From a bacterium (GTDB taxonomy: Bacteria; Campylobacterota; Campylobacteria; Campylobacterales; Sulfurimonadaceae), in assembly GCA_018825665.1 (NCBI GenBank), contig JAHJEG010000034.1, positions 1 through 53,046 of the forward strand: a stretch of 53,046 bases of DNA, read 5' to 3'. Position 1 is the stretch's first letter, and each line of letters starts with the position of its first letter. Position numbers and translations under genes: made by a program. The notes under the pieces were generated by a model, which saw only the letters and a list, made by a program, of their open reading frames with translations, was not told the origin of the DNA and did no database searches. Shown here piece after piece: positions 28,646 through 37,028 of this stretch.

Positions 28646-29299
28646 ATGAAAAAATTCAACCTGTTTAAAGAGATTATTGTAGCTAATAAAGCAGATTTGC
28701 TTCAGGCTATAAACACTTCCAAGACCTTTGGAATCACAATACAGGGGAGTGTCAAATATGAGCCCTTTGAGCACAATGACATCTTAGTTTATAAGGGCAG
28801 ACATACACCTGCACAAACAAATGCTTTGATGCCCAGTGCAAAACCCTCCCTCGCAGCAATACTTGGAAAGAATTATCAGATTGTCGAAGATGATGAAAGG
28901 GTTCTTATCAAAGCATTTTCAAATTGGCAGGAACTAATCGGCGTAAACATCTCAAGAGCTTCTTATGATGATACAAGCGGTGACGGTGTTGCAGAGTTTT
29001 CAGACACTGAACTCGAAAACATCGGCTGGCATGCTACAGAATTTGACATTGGATACAGAACTTTGGTAGAACTTTTGGAAGAAAAATGTGAAGGTACGCT
29101 CTTGTGTATAGAACAGGAATCTCCTTACCAGTTCAGCGGACTTGGATTTTTAAGCGATTTTCCACATGCCAGAAATATTTTGTTTGCCCATTGCCAAAAC
29201 GTCATAAAAGAGATGATTGCAAATGATGATGCCTATCAGGAAGAGAATCTCAGTGATGATGAACTTGAAGCCGCAAAATTCTTTCAAGTACTTCAATAA
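28646..29299 (+). CDS. Unknown 217-aa soluble protein
   Basis: The start at 28646 (MKKFNLFKEIIVANKADLLQA) is set by AGAGGAG upstream. No signal, membrane segment or motif I recognise; it is rich in acidic residues towards the C-terminus (NLSDDELEAAKFF). It sits 7 bases ahead of the NYN-domain gene, so the two probably form an operon. An exact uptake-like motif encodes Phe-Pro-His-Ala-Arg near residue 175. A possible -10 (TATAAT) lies about 25-30 bases upstream of the start. Confidence 0.8.
   Translation: MKKFNLFKEIIVANKADLLQAINTSKTFGITIQGSVKYEPFEHNDILVYKGRHTPAQTNALMPSAKPSLAAILGKNYQIVEDDERVLIKAFSNWQELIGVNISRASYDDTSGDGVAEFSDTELENIGWHATEFDIGYRTLVELLEEKCEGTLLCIEQESPYQFSGLGFLSDFPHARNILFAHCQNVIKEMIANDDAYQEENLSDDELEAAKFFQVLQ
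29160..29170 (+). repeat. Uptake-sequence-like 11-mer TTCCACATGCC
   Basis: Exact copy inside the unknown 217-aa gene, followed by AGA as in several other copies. Confidence 0.75.
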
Positions 29300-29306
29300 G
29301 CTATAG

Positions 29307-30038
29307 ATGCATAAACAAAAAATCACCATCGAGTATAAATACAGGGGTTCGATAGAGTTCCCCGATACCAAAGATGCAAAAAATATTTTTTTTAAAACGA
29401 AACAGGCCTATGCAAATCATGAAAAAATGGGTATAAATCTCATTTTTTCCAATGCCCACCTCAAAAGACTGCACTCTTATACCAAAGGCGGAGCGGCTGA
29501 TGAGCTTGCAAATCTGGATTTTTATATAGAGCTTGGAGCGATACTCGGCTTTGATGTCGGCGACGCCGAAGAATTAAGAAAATCAATACTTCTCATCAAT
29601 GACAATGCCCATTCGAAGTTTAATATCACCAAAAGACTCAGGCTGATAAACAAAAAGAAAAAAACACAGACCAAAGATGCTTATCTTTTTTGGGATATAG
29701 AAAATTTCTCAAATATATCCTCAATTTTCAATGACATCATAGAGCCCTTTGAGATTCAGGACCATAATATTCATCTTGCGGCAAATCCCGACTCCCTTTA
29801 TTTGAAAAGGGCTGAATGGGAAGCGAATCTATACGACTATTCAAAAACCCTCAACTCTTTTAATTTTATCAAATGCGATCATGGCAAAAATGTGGCGGAT
29901 GACGTACTTCTGGAAGAGTTTAAAAAACTAAGAGTAAAAAACAGCGACGTGTATATCCTCACTTTTGACAGGGAACTCAAAGAAAGATTTTTAGAGATGA
30001 CACATCAGAGCAATAATCTTTTTATTATGGAAAATTAA
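29307..30038 (+). CDS. NYN/PIN-like putative RNase
   Basis: 243 aa. The C-terminal half has the NYN signature: FWDIENFSNI (Asp130, Asn133), then KNVADDVLLEEF (Asp198, Asp199) and DVYILTFDREL (Asp221), a set of acidic residues placed as in metal-dependent PIN/NYN nucleases. The N-terminal 120 residues are helical, basic at the end (KRLRLINKKKKTQTK), and unrecognised. It follows the unknown gene by 7 bases and converges on ruvX with 3 bases between stops. Target RNA is unknown. Confidence 0.7.
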   Translation: MHKQKITIEYKYRGSIEFPDTKDAKNIFFKTKQAYANHEKMGINLIFSNAHLKRLHSYTKGGAADELANLDFYIELGAILGFDVGDAEELRKSILLINDNAHSKFNITKRLRLINKKKKTQTKDAYLFWDIENFSNISSIFNDIIEPFEIQDHNIHLAANPDSLYLKRAEWEANLYDYSKTLNSFNFIKCDHGKNVADDVLLEEFKKLRVKNSDVYILTFDRELKERFLEMTHQSNNLFIMEN

Positions 30039-30041
30039 GCC

Positions 30042-30434
30042 TCATTTGCAAGTGCGCAAAAATCTTTGCAATATAATCATGGCTGAGATGGAATCTATTC
30101 TTCCGTCTCTGATATATTTTATCTCACCTTTCATCATATTTTCAGCCTCAAGCGAGCTCCCGGCCTCATCCTGATAAAAAATCTCACCTTTGAACTCTAC
30201 TAGATTCATAAAATGGGCTATGCGCCTTTTCATCTCATCTTCGCTGCTTCCTCCCAGAGGAACCCCAATAACAACGGCATCGACTTCCCAGCTGTCTAAA
30301 ACTTTTTTTACTTCGGCAGAAGCCTGGTTTCTGTTCTTTCTTTGTACAGCCGGCAGAGGTGTGACAATATCGCGGTGAGCGGAGTATGCCAAACCGATTC
30401 TTTTAAGACCAAGGTCTATTGCTATGTATTTCAC
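30042..30434 (-). CDS. ruvX: YqgF/RuvX family Holliday-junction resolvase-like protein
   Basis: 130 aa, RNase H-like fold with IAIDLGLKRIGLA (Asp7), VDAVVIGVPLG, YQDEAGSSLEAE (Asp89/Glu90) and GRIDSISAMIILQRFL (Asp114). The usual DER of motif III reads DEA here. YqgF proteins process the 5' end of pre-16S rRNA and have been proposed as backup resolvases. It starts 1 base after the mnmE stop, so it is the last gene of that cluster. Confidence 0.9.
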   Translation of the reverse strand: MKYIAIDLGLKRIGLAYSAHRDIVTPLPAVQRKNRNQASAEVKKVLDSWEVDAVVIGVPLGGSSEDEMKRRIAHFMNLVEFKGEIFYQDEAGSSLEAENMMKGEIKYIRDGRIDSISAMIILQRFLRTCK

Positions 30435-30435
30435 A

Positions 30436-31776
30436 CTATTTTCCTAAGCAAAAAGAACCAAACATCTTGTCAAGCATCTCGTCGTTCTCAAAGGGTCTCG
30501 TGATGGATGCCATCTCTTTTACCGCTTCATTGAGGTGAAAAGAAAATATTTCCAACTCCTGGTCGGCGAGTGGAAAAAATGATTCTTCAATATTATGCAG
30601 AGTATTCTCAACAGCCGAAATCTGTCTTTGCGAAATAAGCATGATCTCGTCTGAGCTGTTGGTCGTGTCCATTATATTCTTTAGTATCTCGATTAAAGGA
30701 GTGACGCTCTCTTTGGAGTTTATCTCTAAATCAAACAGAAGTTCTGGCATGTGGAATCTGGCTTCAAGGTCTATCTTGTTTTTCACAAAAATGACTTTTT
30801 TATCCTCGGCATGTGTATGTATAAGGGAAATTATCTGCTTATCTTCGGCATCGTATTCCCGGCTTCCATCAAAAAGGGCCACGACGATATCGCTTTGTTC
30901 TATTGCTTCAAGCGAGCGTTCTATCCCGATACGCTCTATCTCATCGCTTGCTTCACGGATACCCGCGGTGTCCACGATACGGATGAGATGTGTACCGATT
31001 TTTACCTGCTCTTCTATCGTATCTCTCGTAGTTCCCGCTATATCGCTTACTATGGCCCTGTTGTAGTTGAGCAGAGAGTTGAGCAGAGAGCTTTTGCCTA
31101 CATTGGGCTTGCCAACGATAGCCACTTTAAAACCTTGCATCAGCCCTTCTCTTGCACGACTTGCAATCAAAGTCTCATTCAAGGATTTTTTCAACTCCTC
31201 CAATTTCGACTCTATTTGAAGTATCAAGTCTTCAGGCAGGTCTTCTTCCGCATAATCAATACTCACTTCTGAATATGCCAGAATATGTATGATCTCATCA
31301 CGAATTTTTTCTATATACTCTTTCAATGAGCCCTTCATCTGCTTGGCGAGTATCCTTGCGGCATCCTCACTTTTTGCCTCGATTAGTTGTGCGATTGCCT
31401 CTGCTTCACTTAAATCTATTCGGCCGTTGAAAAAAGCACGCTTGGAGAATTCACCGGCTGTTGCCAGTCTTGCACCGGCTTCTATAGTCGCCTTTAAGAT
31501 ACTCTGGGCAACGATATATCCGCCATGGCATTGGATTTCTACCACATGTTCGGCAGTAAAAGAGTTTGGTGCCTGAAAATAGATAACAAGCGCCTCATCT
31601 ATGAGTTCTTTATTTTTATTATATATATTTGTAAGTGTTGCGTATCTTGGCGTGAAGCTTTTGGCCTTACAAAGAGTTTGGGCAATTTCTAAGGCCTTGT
31701 CACCGCTTATTCGTATAATGGCGATAGAGCCTATACCATTTGCTGTTGCAATGGCAGAAATAGTATCCTTATTCAT
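30436..31776 (-). CDS. mnmE: tRNA modification GTPase MnmE
   Basis: 446 aa. An N-terminal tetrahydrofolate-binding domain (about 1-118), a helical domain split by a G domain with GKPNVGKSSLL and DTAGIRE, and the terminal catalytic C-x-G-K as FCLGK. With MnmG it installs cm(n)m5U at the wobble base of tRNAs. It is 2 bases from the jag stop in the conserved order yidC-jag-mnmE. An exact uptake-like motif encodes Phe-His-Met-Pro in the G domain. Confidence 0.97.
   Translation of the reverse strand: MNKDTISAIATANGIGSIAIIRISGDKALEIAQTLCKAKSFTPRYATLTNIYNKNKELIDEALVIYFQAPNSFTAEHVVEIQCHGGYIVAQSILKATIEAGARLATAGEFSKRAFFNGRIDLSEAEAIAQLIEAKSEDAARILAKQMKGSLKEYIEKIRDEIIHILAYSEVSIDYAEEDLPEDLILQIESKLEELKKSLNETLIASRAREGLMQGFKVAIVGKPNVGKSSLLNSLLNYNRAIVSDIAGTTRDTIEEQVKIGTHLIRIVDTAGIREASDEIERIGIERSLEAIEQSDIVVALFDGSREYDAEDKQIISLIHTHAEDKKVIFVKNKIDLEARFHMPELLFDLEINSKESVTPLIEILKNIMDTTNSSDEIMLISQRQISAVENTLHNIEESFFPLADQELEIFSFHLNEAVKEMASITRPFENDEMLDKMFGSFCLGK
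30746..30756 (-). repeat. Uptake-sequence-like 11-mer TTCCACATGCC
   Basis: Exact copy inside mnmE, coding Phe-His-Met-Pro. A weaker match (GGCATGTG only) lies at 30808. Confidence 0.75.
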
Positions 31777-31778
31777 TG

Positions 31779-32708
31779 CTAGTTATTGTGGTAATCATTT
31801 ATAATGATGTATTTCAGTCCATCTCTTGTAGAACGGATTGCTACGTACTTGTCAGGATACACTTCTCTTAGCTCTTTTAAAGCGATTTGAACAAGCACTC
31901 CATCAAGTATCTTGGTCTGAGCTCTGCCGTCTCTCTCTACGCTCTCGCAGACGCTTACAAGATATCTCGAAACTGATTCTTCCTGGTTTTTCAAAAACTC
32001 TGCTATTTCAAGGCGAAGCTGCACCTGATATTTTGTGTTTATCCAGTTGAATATCATATAAGAGAGGGCTTTATATCTGTACCCCTCTTTACCGATAAGA
32101 AGTGCGGCATCCTCCCCCTTAAACTCTACGAGCAGGGTACTTTCATCGTAAGCACTTACCTCTATTTCATCTATCTTAAAACATATAAGGTCAAAAAGAG
32201 CATTAATATCTTTTTTAACACTTTTGGCTATCTCAAGAATGGATTCATGGGATGCATCATCTTCTTCATAGAAATCATCGGCATATACGGGTTCATAATG
32301 ATTATCCTCTTCATCCTCCTGTGTACTCACAAAAGATGCAGGCATGATGGTATCATTTAAAATAGTGTGGGTCTTGTCTTTCTTTCTCTCTTGAAAATCT
32401 TTTTTTGGCTCAGTTGCGGGTTTTTGTACTTTTTTTGCTTGCTTGTTTTCTTGTGTCTTTATTTCTGTTTTAGTTTCTGTTTTAATTTCTGTTTTAGTTT
32501 CTTGTGCTGTTTCTTGTTTTGTAGTATCTGCTTTTGTATCTTGAAAATCTTTTGTTGCGACAATTATGGCTGTTTTTTTAAATAAGCCCAGCACACCTTT
32601 GCTAGGGTACTGGATCACTTCTATTTTTAGTTCGGTTACAGAACACTCCAGTGAAGAAGCGGCATTTTTATACGCTTCTTCAAGTGTTGTCGACTCAATC
32701 TTTATCAT
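31779..32708 (-). CDS. jag: Jag/KhpB-like RNA-binding protein
   Basis: The start at 32708 (MIKIESTTLEEAYKNAAS) gives 309 aa and overlaps the yidC end by 14 bases. It has a Jag-N domain (1-55, YPSKGVLGLFKKTAIIVA), a long Lys/Glu/Thr/Gln linker with tandem repeats, a KH domain with GKEG (IGKEGYRYKAL) and an R3H-like C-terminus (YPDKYVAIRSTRDGLKYIII). It is an RNA-binding protein whose gene follows yidC in most bacteria. Confidence 0.92.
   Translation of the reverse strand: MIKIESTTLEEAYKNAASSLECSVTELKIEVIQYPSKGVLGLFKKTAIIVATKDFQDTKADTTKQETAQETKTEIKTETKTEIKTQENKQAKKVQKPATEPKKDFQERKKDKTHTILNDTIMPASFVSTQEDEEDNHYEPVYADDFYEEDDASHESILEIAKSVKKDINALFDLICFKIDEIEVSAYDESTLLVEFKGEDAALLIGKEGYRYKALSYMIFNWINTKYQVQLRLEIAEFLKNQEESVSRYLVSVCESVERDGRAQTKILDGVLVQIALKELREVYPDKYVAIRSTRDGLKYIIINDYHNN
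32461..32520. repeat. 12-bp tandem repeat in the jag linker
   Basis: Unit rTTTCTGTTTTA three times exactly (r alternates a/g), followed by two decayed units, so a 24-bp period is visible. It encodes Lys-Thr-Glu-Thr/Ile repeats and is free to expand or contract in frame. Confidence 0.85.
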
Positions 32709-34311
32709 CACGTTTCTCCACATGTTTATGGGCAGCTATCTTCGCATCTTTTGCATTTTGGAATTGCTGATTTACAATAAACTGCTGGCCGATAGAGAAA
32801 AGATTATTTACAAACCAGTAAAGGACTAGACCTGATGGGAAAGTCAAAAAGAAGAATGTAAAAATAATAGGTAAAAATTTAAATACTTTTTCCTGCATTG
32901 GATCTGTAAAGTTGTTAGGTGTAAGCTTTTGCTGATAATACATAGACGCACCCATAAGGATCGGAAGAATGTACAAATGGTCCATTCTTGAGAGGTCAGT
33001 AATCCAGAACATCCACGGCGCACCTTGAAGCTCGACCGCATTTAAAAGTACGCGGTAGATTGCAAAAAAGACAGGGATCTGCAAAAGCATAGGCAGACAG
33101 CCCCCTAGAGGATTTGCTCCATGTTTTTTGTACATATCCATAACAGCGGCATTCATACGTTGCGGATCGCCCTTGTATTTTGCCTGAACCTCTTTGATCC
33201 TTGGTGCGATCTCTTTAATCTTTTGCATAGAGACCATACCCTTGTATGTCAAAGGATAGAGCACGACTCTGATGATAATAGTCAATCCGATAATAGCCCA
33301 TCCCCAGTTGCCAAAGATGCCATACAGCCACGAAAGAAGCAAGAACAGAGGTTTGGCTGCAAAGGTAAACCAGCCGTATTCAATGGCATTCGTTAATACA
33401 GGTTTGATCTCTTTTAAAATCTTATAGTCTTTTGGACCTATATAGCCGTGAAATGAAGTGTTGGGCTGTGCGTCAAAATAAATAACCGGGTTGTCATTTC
33501 TGTCTCTTTCAACCAGGATATTTGTATCTTTTGAAAAACCGTACATAATAGTCGCCGTATACTGGTCAAATGCGGAGATCAGCTCAACGCCGCTAAAAGT
33601 TTTTCTCCCCTCAGCGTCCCCGTCTTCTATGATTGTTGCTATTTCATCATCCGTATAGACCATGGCACCGACAACGGTCATCATCTGCTCTTTTATCTCC
33701 GGTCTCTGACCTAAATAAACAAAATATCTTTTGTCTTTTGAAAGCGATATATTTACGTCGTAATGTCCATCAGCATAAAATGTGAGCTCTTTTGTCACAG
33801 TAAGATCTGATAATTTTTGCGTTAATGTCACTTTTTGTGGTGCATCGGCCAAGACAAGTTCTTTTGCACTTGCCTTGTACGCTACCGTAGTAGCTTCCTT
33901 GTTCAGCTCATCCTCTAAAAATCTGATAAAAAGAGGCTTGGTACCGACCAATGGTATAAGTTGTGCATGTTTGTCCTCTTCATCTCTGAATTTCTCTTCC
34001 AGTAATTCTTTTGAAGATATACGCCCTAGTGTATCTATTTTTAATATGAAATTTTTATTTGTGATCGTTACTATAGTGTTTGAAGCGCCGACAGAAATTT
34101 TTTCATCGCTTGAAATTGCATGACCTGTTTCTTGTTCTATGCTTGATGTTACATTGCTTTGTGACTCTTGCTTAAGTTCAACATTTTTGCTTTTATTAGC
34201 GTCAGTGTTTACTTGTTCCGGTGGAAAAATTGCTGTATAAGCTACGAAAAAGACTATTGATAATGCGACTGCAAGCATCAATCTCTGGTTTGATGTCATT
34301 TTATCTAACAC
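32695..34311 (-). CDS. yidC: Membrane protein insertase YidC
   Basis: 538 aa, the Gram-negative long form: N-terminal anchor (LMLAVALSIVFFVAYTAIF), a periplasmic beta domain (about 60-320) and five C-terminal helices. IIIRVVLYPLTYKGMVSMQKIKEIAPRIKEVQ and PLGGCLPMLLQIPVFFAIYRVL are hallmarks, with the hydrophilic-groove Arg in LTIIIRVVLYPLT. It inserts proteins into the inner membrane with or without Sec. It follows yidD by 2 bases. Confidence 0.97.
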   Translation of the reverse strand: MLDKMTSNQRLMLAVALSIVFFVAYTAIFPPEQVNTDANKSKNVELKQESQSNVTSSIEQETGHAISSDEKISVGASNTIVTITNKNFILKIDTLGRISSKELLEEKFRDEEDKHAQLIPLVGTKPLFIRFLEDELNKEATTVAYKASAKELVLADAPQKVTLTQKLSDLTVTKELTFYADGHYDVNISLSKDKRYFVYLGQRPEIKEQMMTVVGAMVYTDDEIATIIEDGDAEGRKTFSGVELISAFDQYTATIMYGFSKDTNILVERDRNDNPVIYFDAQPNTSFHGYIGPKDYKILKEIKPVLTNAIEYGWFTFAAKPLFLLLSWLYGIFGNWGWAIIGLTIIIRVVLYPLTYKGMVSMQKIKEIAPRIKEVQAKYKGDPQRMNAAVMDMYKKHGANPLGGCLPMLLQIPVFFAIYRVLLNAVELQGAPWMFWITDLSRMDHLYILPILMGASMYYQQKLTPNNFTDPMQEKVFKFLPIIFTFFFLTFPSGLVLYWFVNNLFSIGQQFIVNQQFQNAKDAKIAAHKHVEKRDDKD

Positions 34312-34313
34312 GG

Positions 34314-34640
34314 TTACCCTTTATAGGAAAAATTTTTTATGATATAAAAGCGGTTTTTTTTATTTGGAACCAGCCAATATTTTATGGAATCAATCCCCAT
34401 TTCTTTGGGTTTGCAGGAGAGTTTATCGAGTAATGGATACTCTATGCCCCCATCAAAAAATTGATTACAACGGAGTATTCTAGTAAAAGAGTGGTAAAAA
34501 GCACTTGAAATTGAATTATTTTCGAAATTTAATCTTGCAAATTCACTACAAGAGGGGTAATATCTGCAACTGCCAAAACCTATAAGTGTAAAAAACTTTT
34601 GATAAAGCCATAAAAGCTTCAGTAAAACGTTTCTGATCAT
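34314..34640 (-). CDS. yidD: Membrane protein insertion efficiency factor YidD
   Basis: 108 aa. GFGSCRYYPSCSEFARLNF is the YidD signature with its Cys pair, after an amphipathic helix. It overlaps the rnpA stop by one base (TAATG), as in many genomes. It aids YidC-dependent insertion and is probably peripheral to the inner membrane. The C-terminal 30 residues are unusual for the family but contain no broken frame. Confidence 0.93.
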   Translation of the reverse strand: MIRNVLLKLLWLYQKFFTLIGFGSCRYYPSCSEFARLNFENNSISSAFYHSFTRILRCNQFFDGGIEYPLLDKLSCKPKEMGIDSIKYWLVPNKKNRFYIIKNFSYKG

Positions 34641-34987
34641 TAAGATTTTACCTTAAAAGTCTTTCCGTTTTTAAGCACTTTTTGAAAATCATTTTTGATA
34701 TTTTCATGGGAAGATTCAATAATGGATTGCTTTGCTACAAATATGTATGTACCATCTTTGAGGGAAGAGGAATATTCACAAAACAAAGCTCTGAGTCTTC
34801 TTTTAGCTCTGTTTCTCTTTACTGCATTACCAATTTTTTTAGTAGCGGTAAATCCAATCTTGTGAATTCCATCTTGAGGAAGAAAAAAAAGCACGACACT
34901 GCTAGAGTGCATGTTCTTTCCTTTTTTATAAATATACTGAAACTCGCGATGTTGTTTCAGCGTATCAAAACCGCCTAAACTGACAAT
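34640..34987 (-). CDS. rnpA: RNase P protein component, non-ATG start
   Basis: The core [27 protein letters not shown] is the RnpA RNA-binding signature. The first ATG (34912) gives only 90 aa and cuts into the conserved N-terminal part; in the same frame upstream lies [19 protein letters not shown], which aligns with RnpA N-termini. The frame is open back to a TAA, with no ATG, GTG or TTG. Candidate starts are ATT at 34987 (115 aa, AAAGG 9 bases upstream) or CTG at 34960. Overlap with the rpmH end (34975) suggests coupling. Gene call firm; start uncertain. Confidence 0.85.
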   Translation of the reverse strand: MVSLGGFDTLKQHREFQYIYKKGKNMHSSSVVLFFLPQDGIHKIGFTATKKIGNAVKRNRAKRRLRALFCEYSSSLKDGTYIFVAKQSIIESSHENIKNDFQKVLKNGKTFKVKS

Positions 34988-35109
34988 CTTTTACGACCTT
35001 TAGCACGGCGTCTGTTAAGAATTCTACGACCATTCTTAGTAGCCATACGAGCTCTAAAACCATGAGTTCTTTTTCTAGGCGTATTATGTGGCTGGTATGT
35101 TCTTTTCAT
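34975..35109 (-). CDS. rpmH: 50S ribosomal protein L34
   Basis: 44 aa, starting [20 protein letters not shown] and ending in a Lys/Arg-rich KRLSV. It is the canonical bacterial L34 length and sequence. AAGGATA precedes the ATG. It begins the rpmH-rnpA-yidD-yidC-jag-mnmE cluster. The end overlaps the longest rnpA reading by 13 bases. Confidence 0.97.
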   Translation of the reverse strand: MKRTYQPHNTPRKRTHGFRARMATKNGRRILNRRRAKGRKRLSV

Positions 35110-35286
35110 GACATATCCTTGTTTAATTTTAAGAGTGAAATGCTACAGAAATTTTACTTAAAGTGTGATTAAGCTTTAGAGATCTTGTTTTTCAACCCTT
35201 TTTCGAATCATTTTAAGATTTAAGAGTAGCATGGTACAATAATATCTATAAATTACAGAGACAATCTAAAATCAAACAGGGAATAT

Positions 35287-35547
35287 ATGAAGTATTTTTT
35301 AACTTTGGTGCTTTTAATTCATTTTTTTACCCCTTTGCAGGCTAATGGGATAGACAAACTGGCAAAGAACCTCAATTTATTTCCAGGAACCAAAGCAGGG
35401 GTTCAATGGAAGAGGGTTTTTTCAAGCGAAACCCGTATGCAAAAGTACAAGATACATGAGCTGCCTCTTCAGACCAGAACAAAACTTCAATCTTACCTTG
35501 TGCAGCATGCTGCAGACTCAGAACAACCTATAGTGCCAGGACTTTAA
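35287..35547 (+). CDS. Unknown 86-aa secreted protein
   Basis: A signal peptide (MKYFLTLVLLIHFFTPLQA, cleavage after ANG or QA) precedes a small 65-residue basic domain (KAGVQWKRVFSSETRMQKYKIHELP). I do not recognise it. Its TAA directly abuts the ATG of the DUF3373 gene, so the two are made together; it may be a periplasmic partner of that outer-membrane protein. GGGAA precedes its ATG, and a TACAAT -10 lies about 50 bases upstream. Confidence 0.75.
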   Translation: MKYFLTLVLLIHFFTPLQANGIDKLAKNLNLFPGTKAGVQWKRVFSSETRMQKYKIHELPLQTRTKLQSYLVQHAADSEQPIVPGL

Positions 35548-37020
35548 ATGAAAAAAATATTCTTAGCTTTGCTTCCTCTGCTACTTTCTGCTTCTTCTGC
35601 AGAGGTACAAAAGAAAATAGAATCTCTTGAAAATGAGATAAATTCTCTAAAGATAAAATTTCATAAACAGTCTCTTGAGATGGAAGATAATTTTCCAATT
35701 TTAGAAGAAGTAGAAAAAAAAAGTATATTGGATAAGATAAATTTTTCACCGGAGCTTGAACTAAGAGCCGACAAGATGAACTACGATGTCGGAGAAATTC
35801 AGGGTGAAACAACCAAGATATGGGGCAATCCTGATTATCAGCCCGATGGAACATATGACAGAAGATCAAATTACTCTAAACATTTTGATCCTGCGGGAAC
35901 TATCCGTTTCAGGTTAAATATGAATGCGAAACTCGATGAAGAGGTCACATTCAATGGAAGGATGGTTTTTATGCACTCTTCACAAACTTCCCAAAGGCTT
36001 TGTATTCTCTCCCGTGACATAAAGACCGCCGATGTTTCAAGTGCTCTTGATATTGACCGGGCATATTTTGACTACACTCCAAATAAAAGTTCCGATTATG
36101 CTTTTACCTTTTCTTTTGGTCTCTTGCCCACTTCCGGCGGGACTCCGATGCAGTTTGCACAAAACACGCAAAGAAAATCCATGTTTCCGGCTCTTGTTTT
36201 TGATATGAATACTTACGGTATCATAGGCACACAAAAATTTATGGACGATACTTTTTTGCGTGCGATTCTAGCTAAAGCCTATACGATGCGAACCGCTTTC
36301 TATCCCTATCAGTGCAACCGTGAAAATATCGATAATGCCAATGTAATGGGACTTTACTTCGATACGAAGTTTGATTTTTTTGGAAAATCTCTCCTCTCCT
36401 TTGGTGTAAATATGCTTCATGATTTCAAAGCACATCCATATCTTGGTCCGGATGTCTCTTCGAGTGATGCTCATGTGTTGGGTGATATTTTTACTTTCGG
36501 GCTTGGACTTGATATAGAAAAATTTGCAAATACCCAAACGGCATTCTTTATCCATACAGCACTTTCAAATCCATATGCCAACGGAAAAATCGATGATTAT
36601 CAAATTGTGGCAAACAGCACTCAGACTCTGGCTGACGGACTTACACAAAGCGGTCTGATAGGCTTTTCTGAAGCTGCTTACGCAAAAGGGGAAATGCTAA
36701 GCGATAAGGGCTATTCTTTTTATTTTGGTACAAAATATTCTTTTACTCCTGCTCTTAATTTTGGCGCTGAATACAACTATGGCAGCAAATACTGGTTTTC
36801 TGCTACTCAAGGTGCCGAAGATATGTACAATAAACTGGCGACAAGAGGTCATGTAGGTGAAATATACGCCACATGGAACTTTCATAAAAATCTATTTGCT
36901 AAACTCGGATTTTTATATACAAAAGAGGAATACACGGGAAGCGGATGGCACTTTGGAGAGCCTGCAAAAAAAGATGCTCTCCAGGACATCAGCTATCTTA
37001 GCATCACTGCCAGATATTAG
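35548..37020 (+). CDS. DUF3373-family outer-membrane beta-barrel protein
   Basis: 490 aa with a signal peptide (MKKIFLALLPLLLSASSA), a short coiled coil (VQKKIESLENEINSLKIK, the trimer-forming start also seen in other porins) and a barrel rich in alternating aromatic residues ending in Tyr (SITARY). The body, with DFTPNKSSDYAFTFSFGLLPTSGGTP-like text, matches DUF3373 proteins found in Campylobacterota. Function is unknown in the family; porin or solute channel is likely. It follows the secreted small gene directly. Confidence 0.85.
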   Translation: MKKIFLALLPLLLSASSAEVQKKIESLENEINSLKIKFHKQSLEMEDNFPILEEVEKKSILDKINFSPELELRADKMNYDVGEIQGETTKIWGNPDYQPDGTYDRRSNYSKHFDPAGTIRFRLNMNAKLDEEVTFNGRMVFMHSSQTSQRLCILSRDIKTADVSSALDIDRAYFDYTPNKSSDYAFTFSFGLLPTSGGTPMQFAQNTQRKSMFPALVFDMNTYGIIGTQKFMDDTFLRAILAKAYTMRTAFYPYQCNRENIDNANVMGLYFDTKFDFFGKSLLSFGVNMLHDFKAHPYLGPDVSSSDAHVLGDIFTFGLGLDIEKFANTQTAFFIHTALSNPYANGKIDDYQIVANSTQTLADGLTQSGLIGFSEAAYAKGEMLSDKGYSFYFGTKYSFTPALNFGAEYNYGSKYWFSATQGAEDMYNKLATRGHVGEIYATWNFHKNLFAKLGFLYTKEEYTGSGWHFGEPAKKDALQDISYLSITARY

Positions 37021-37028
37021 GAGCAAAG

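Noticed and set aside
34640-34912. rnpA starting at the first ATG (90 aa)
   Set aside because: It would remove the conserved FQYIYKKGK-like N-terminal region that is present in frame upstream.
35110-35286. DnaA boxes or oriC near rpmH
   Set aside because: No TTATCCACA-like cluster or A/T-rich unwinding repeats; dnaA is absent. In Campylobacterota this cluster need not lie near the origin.
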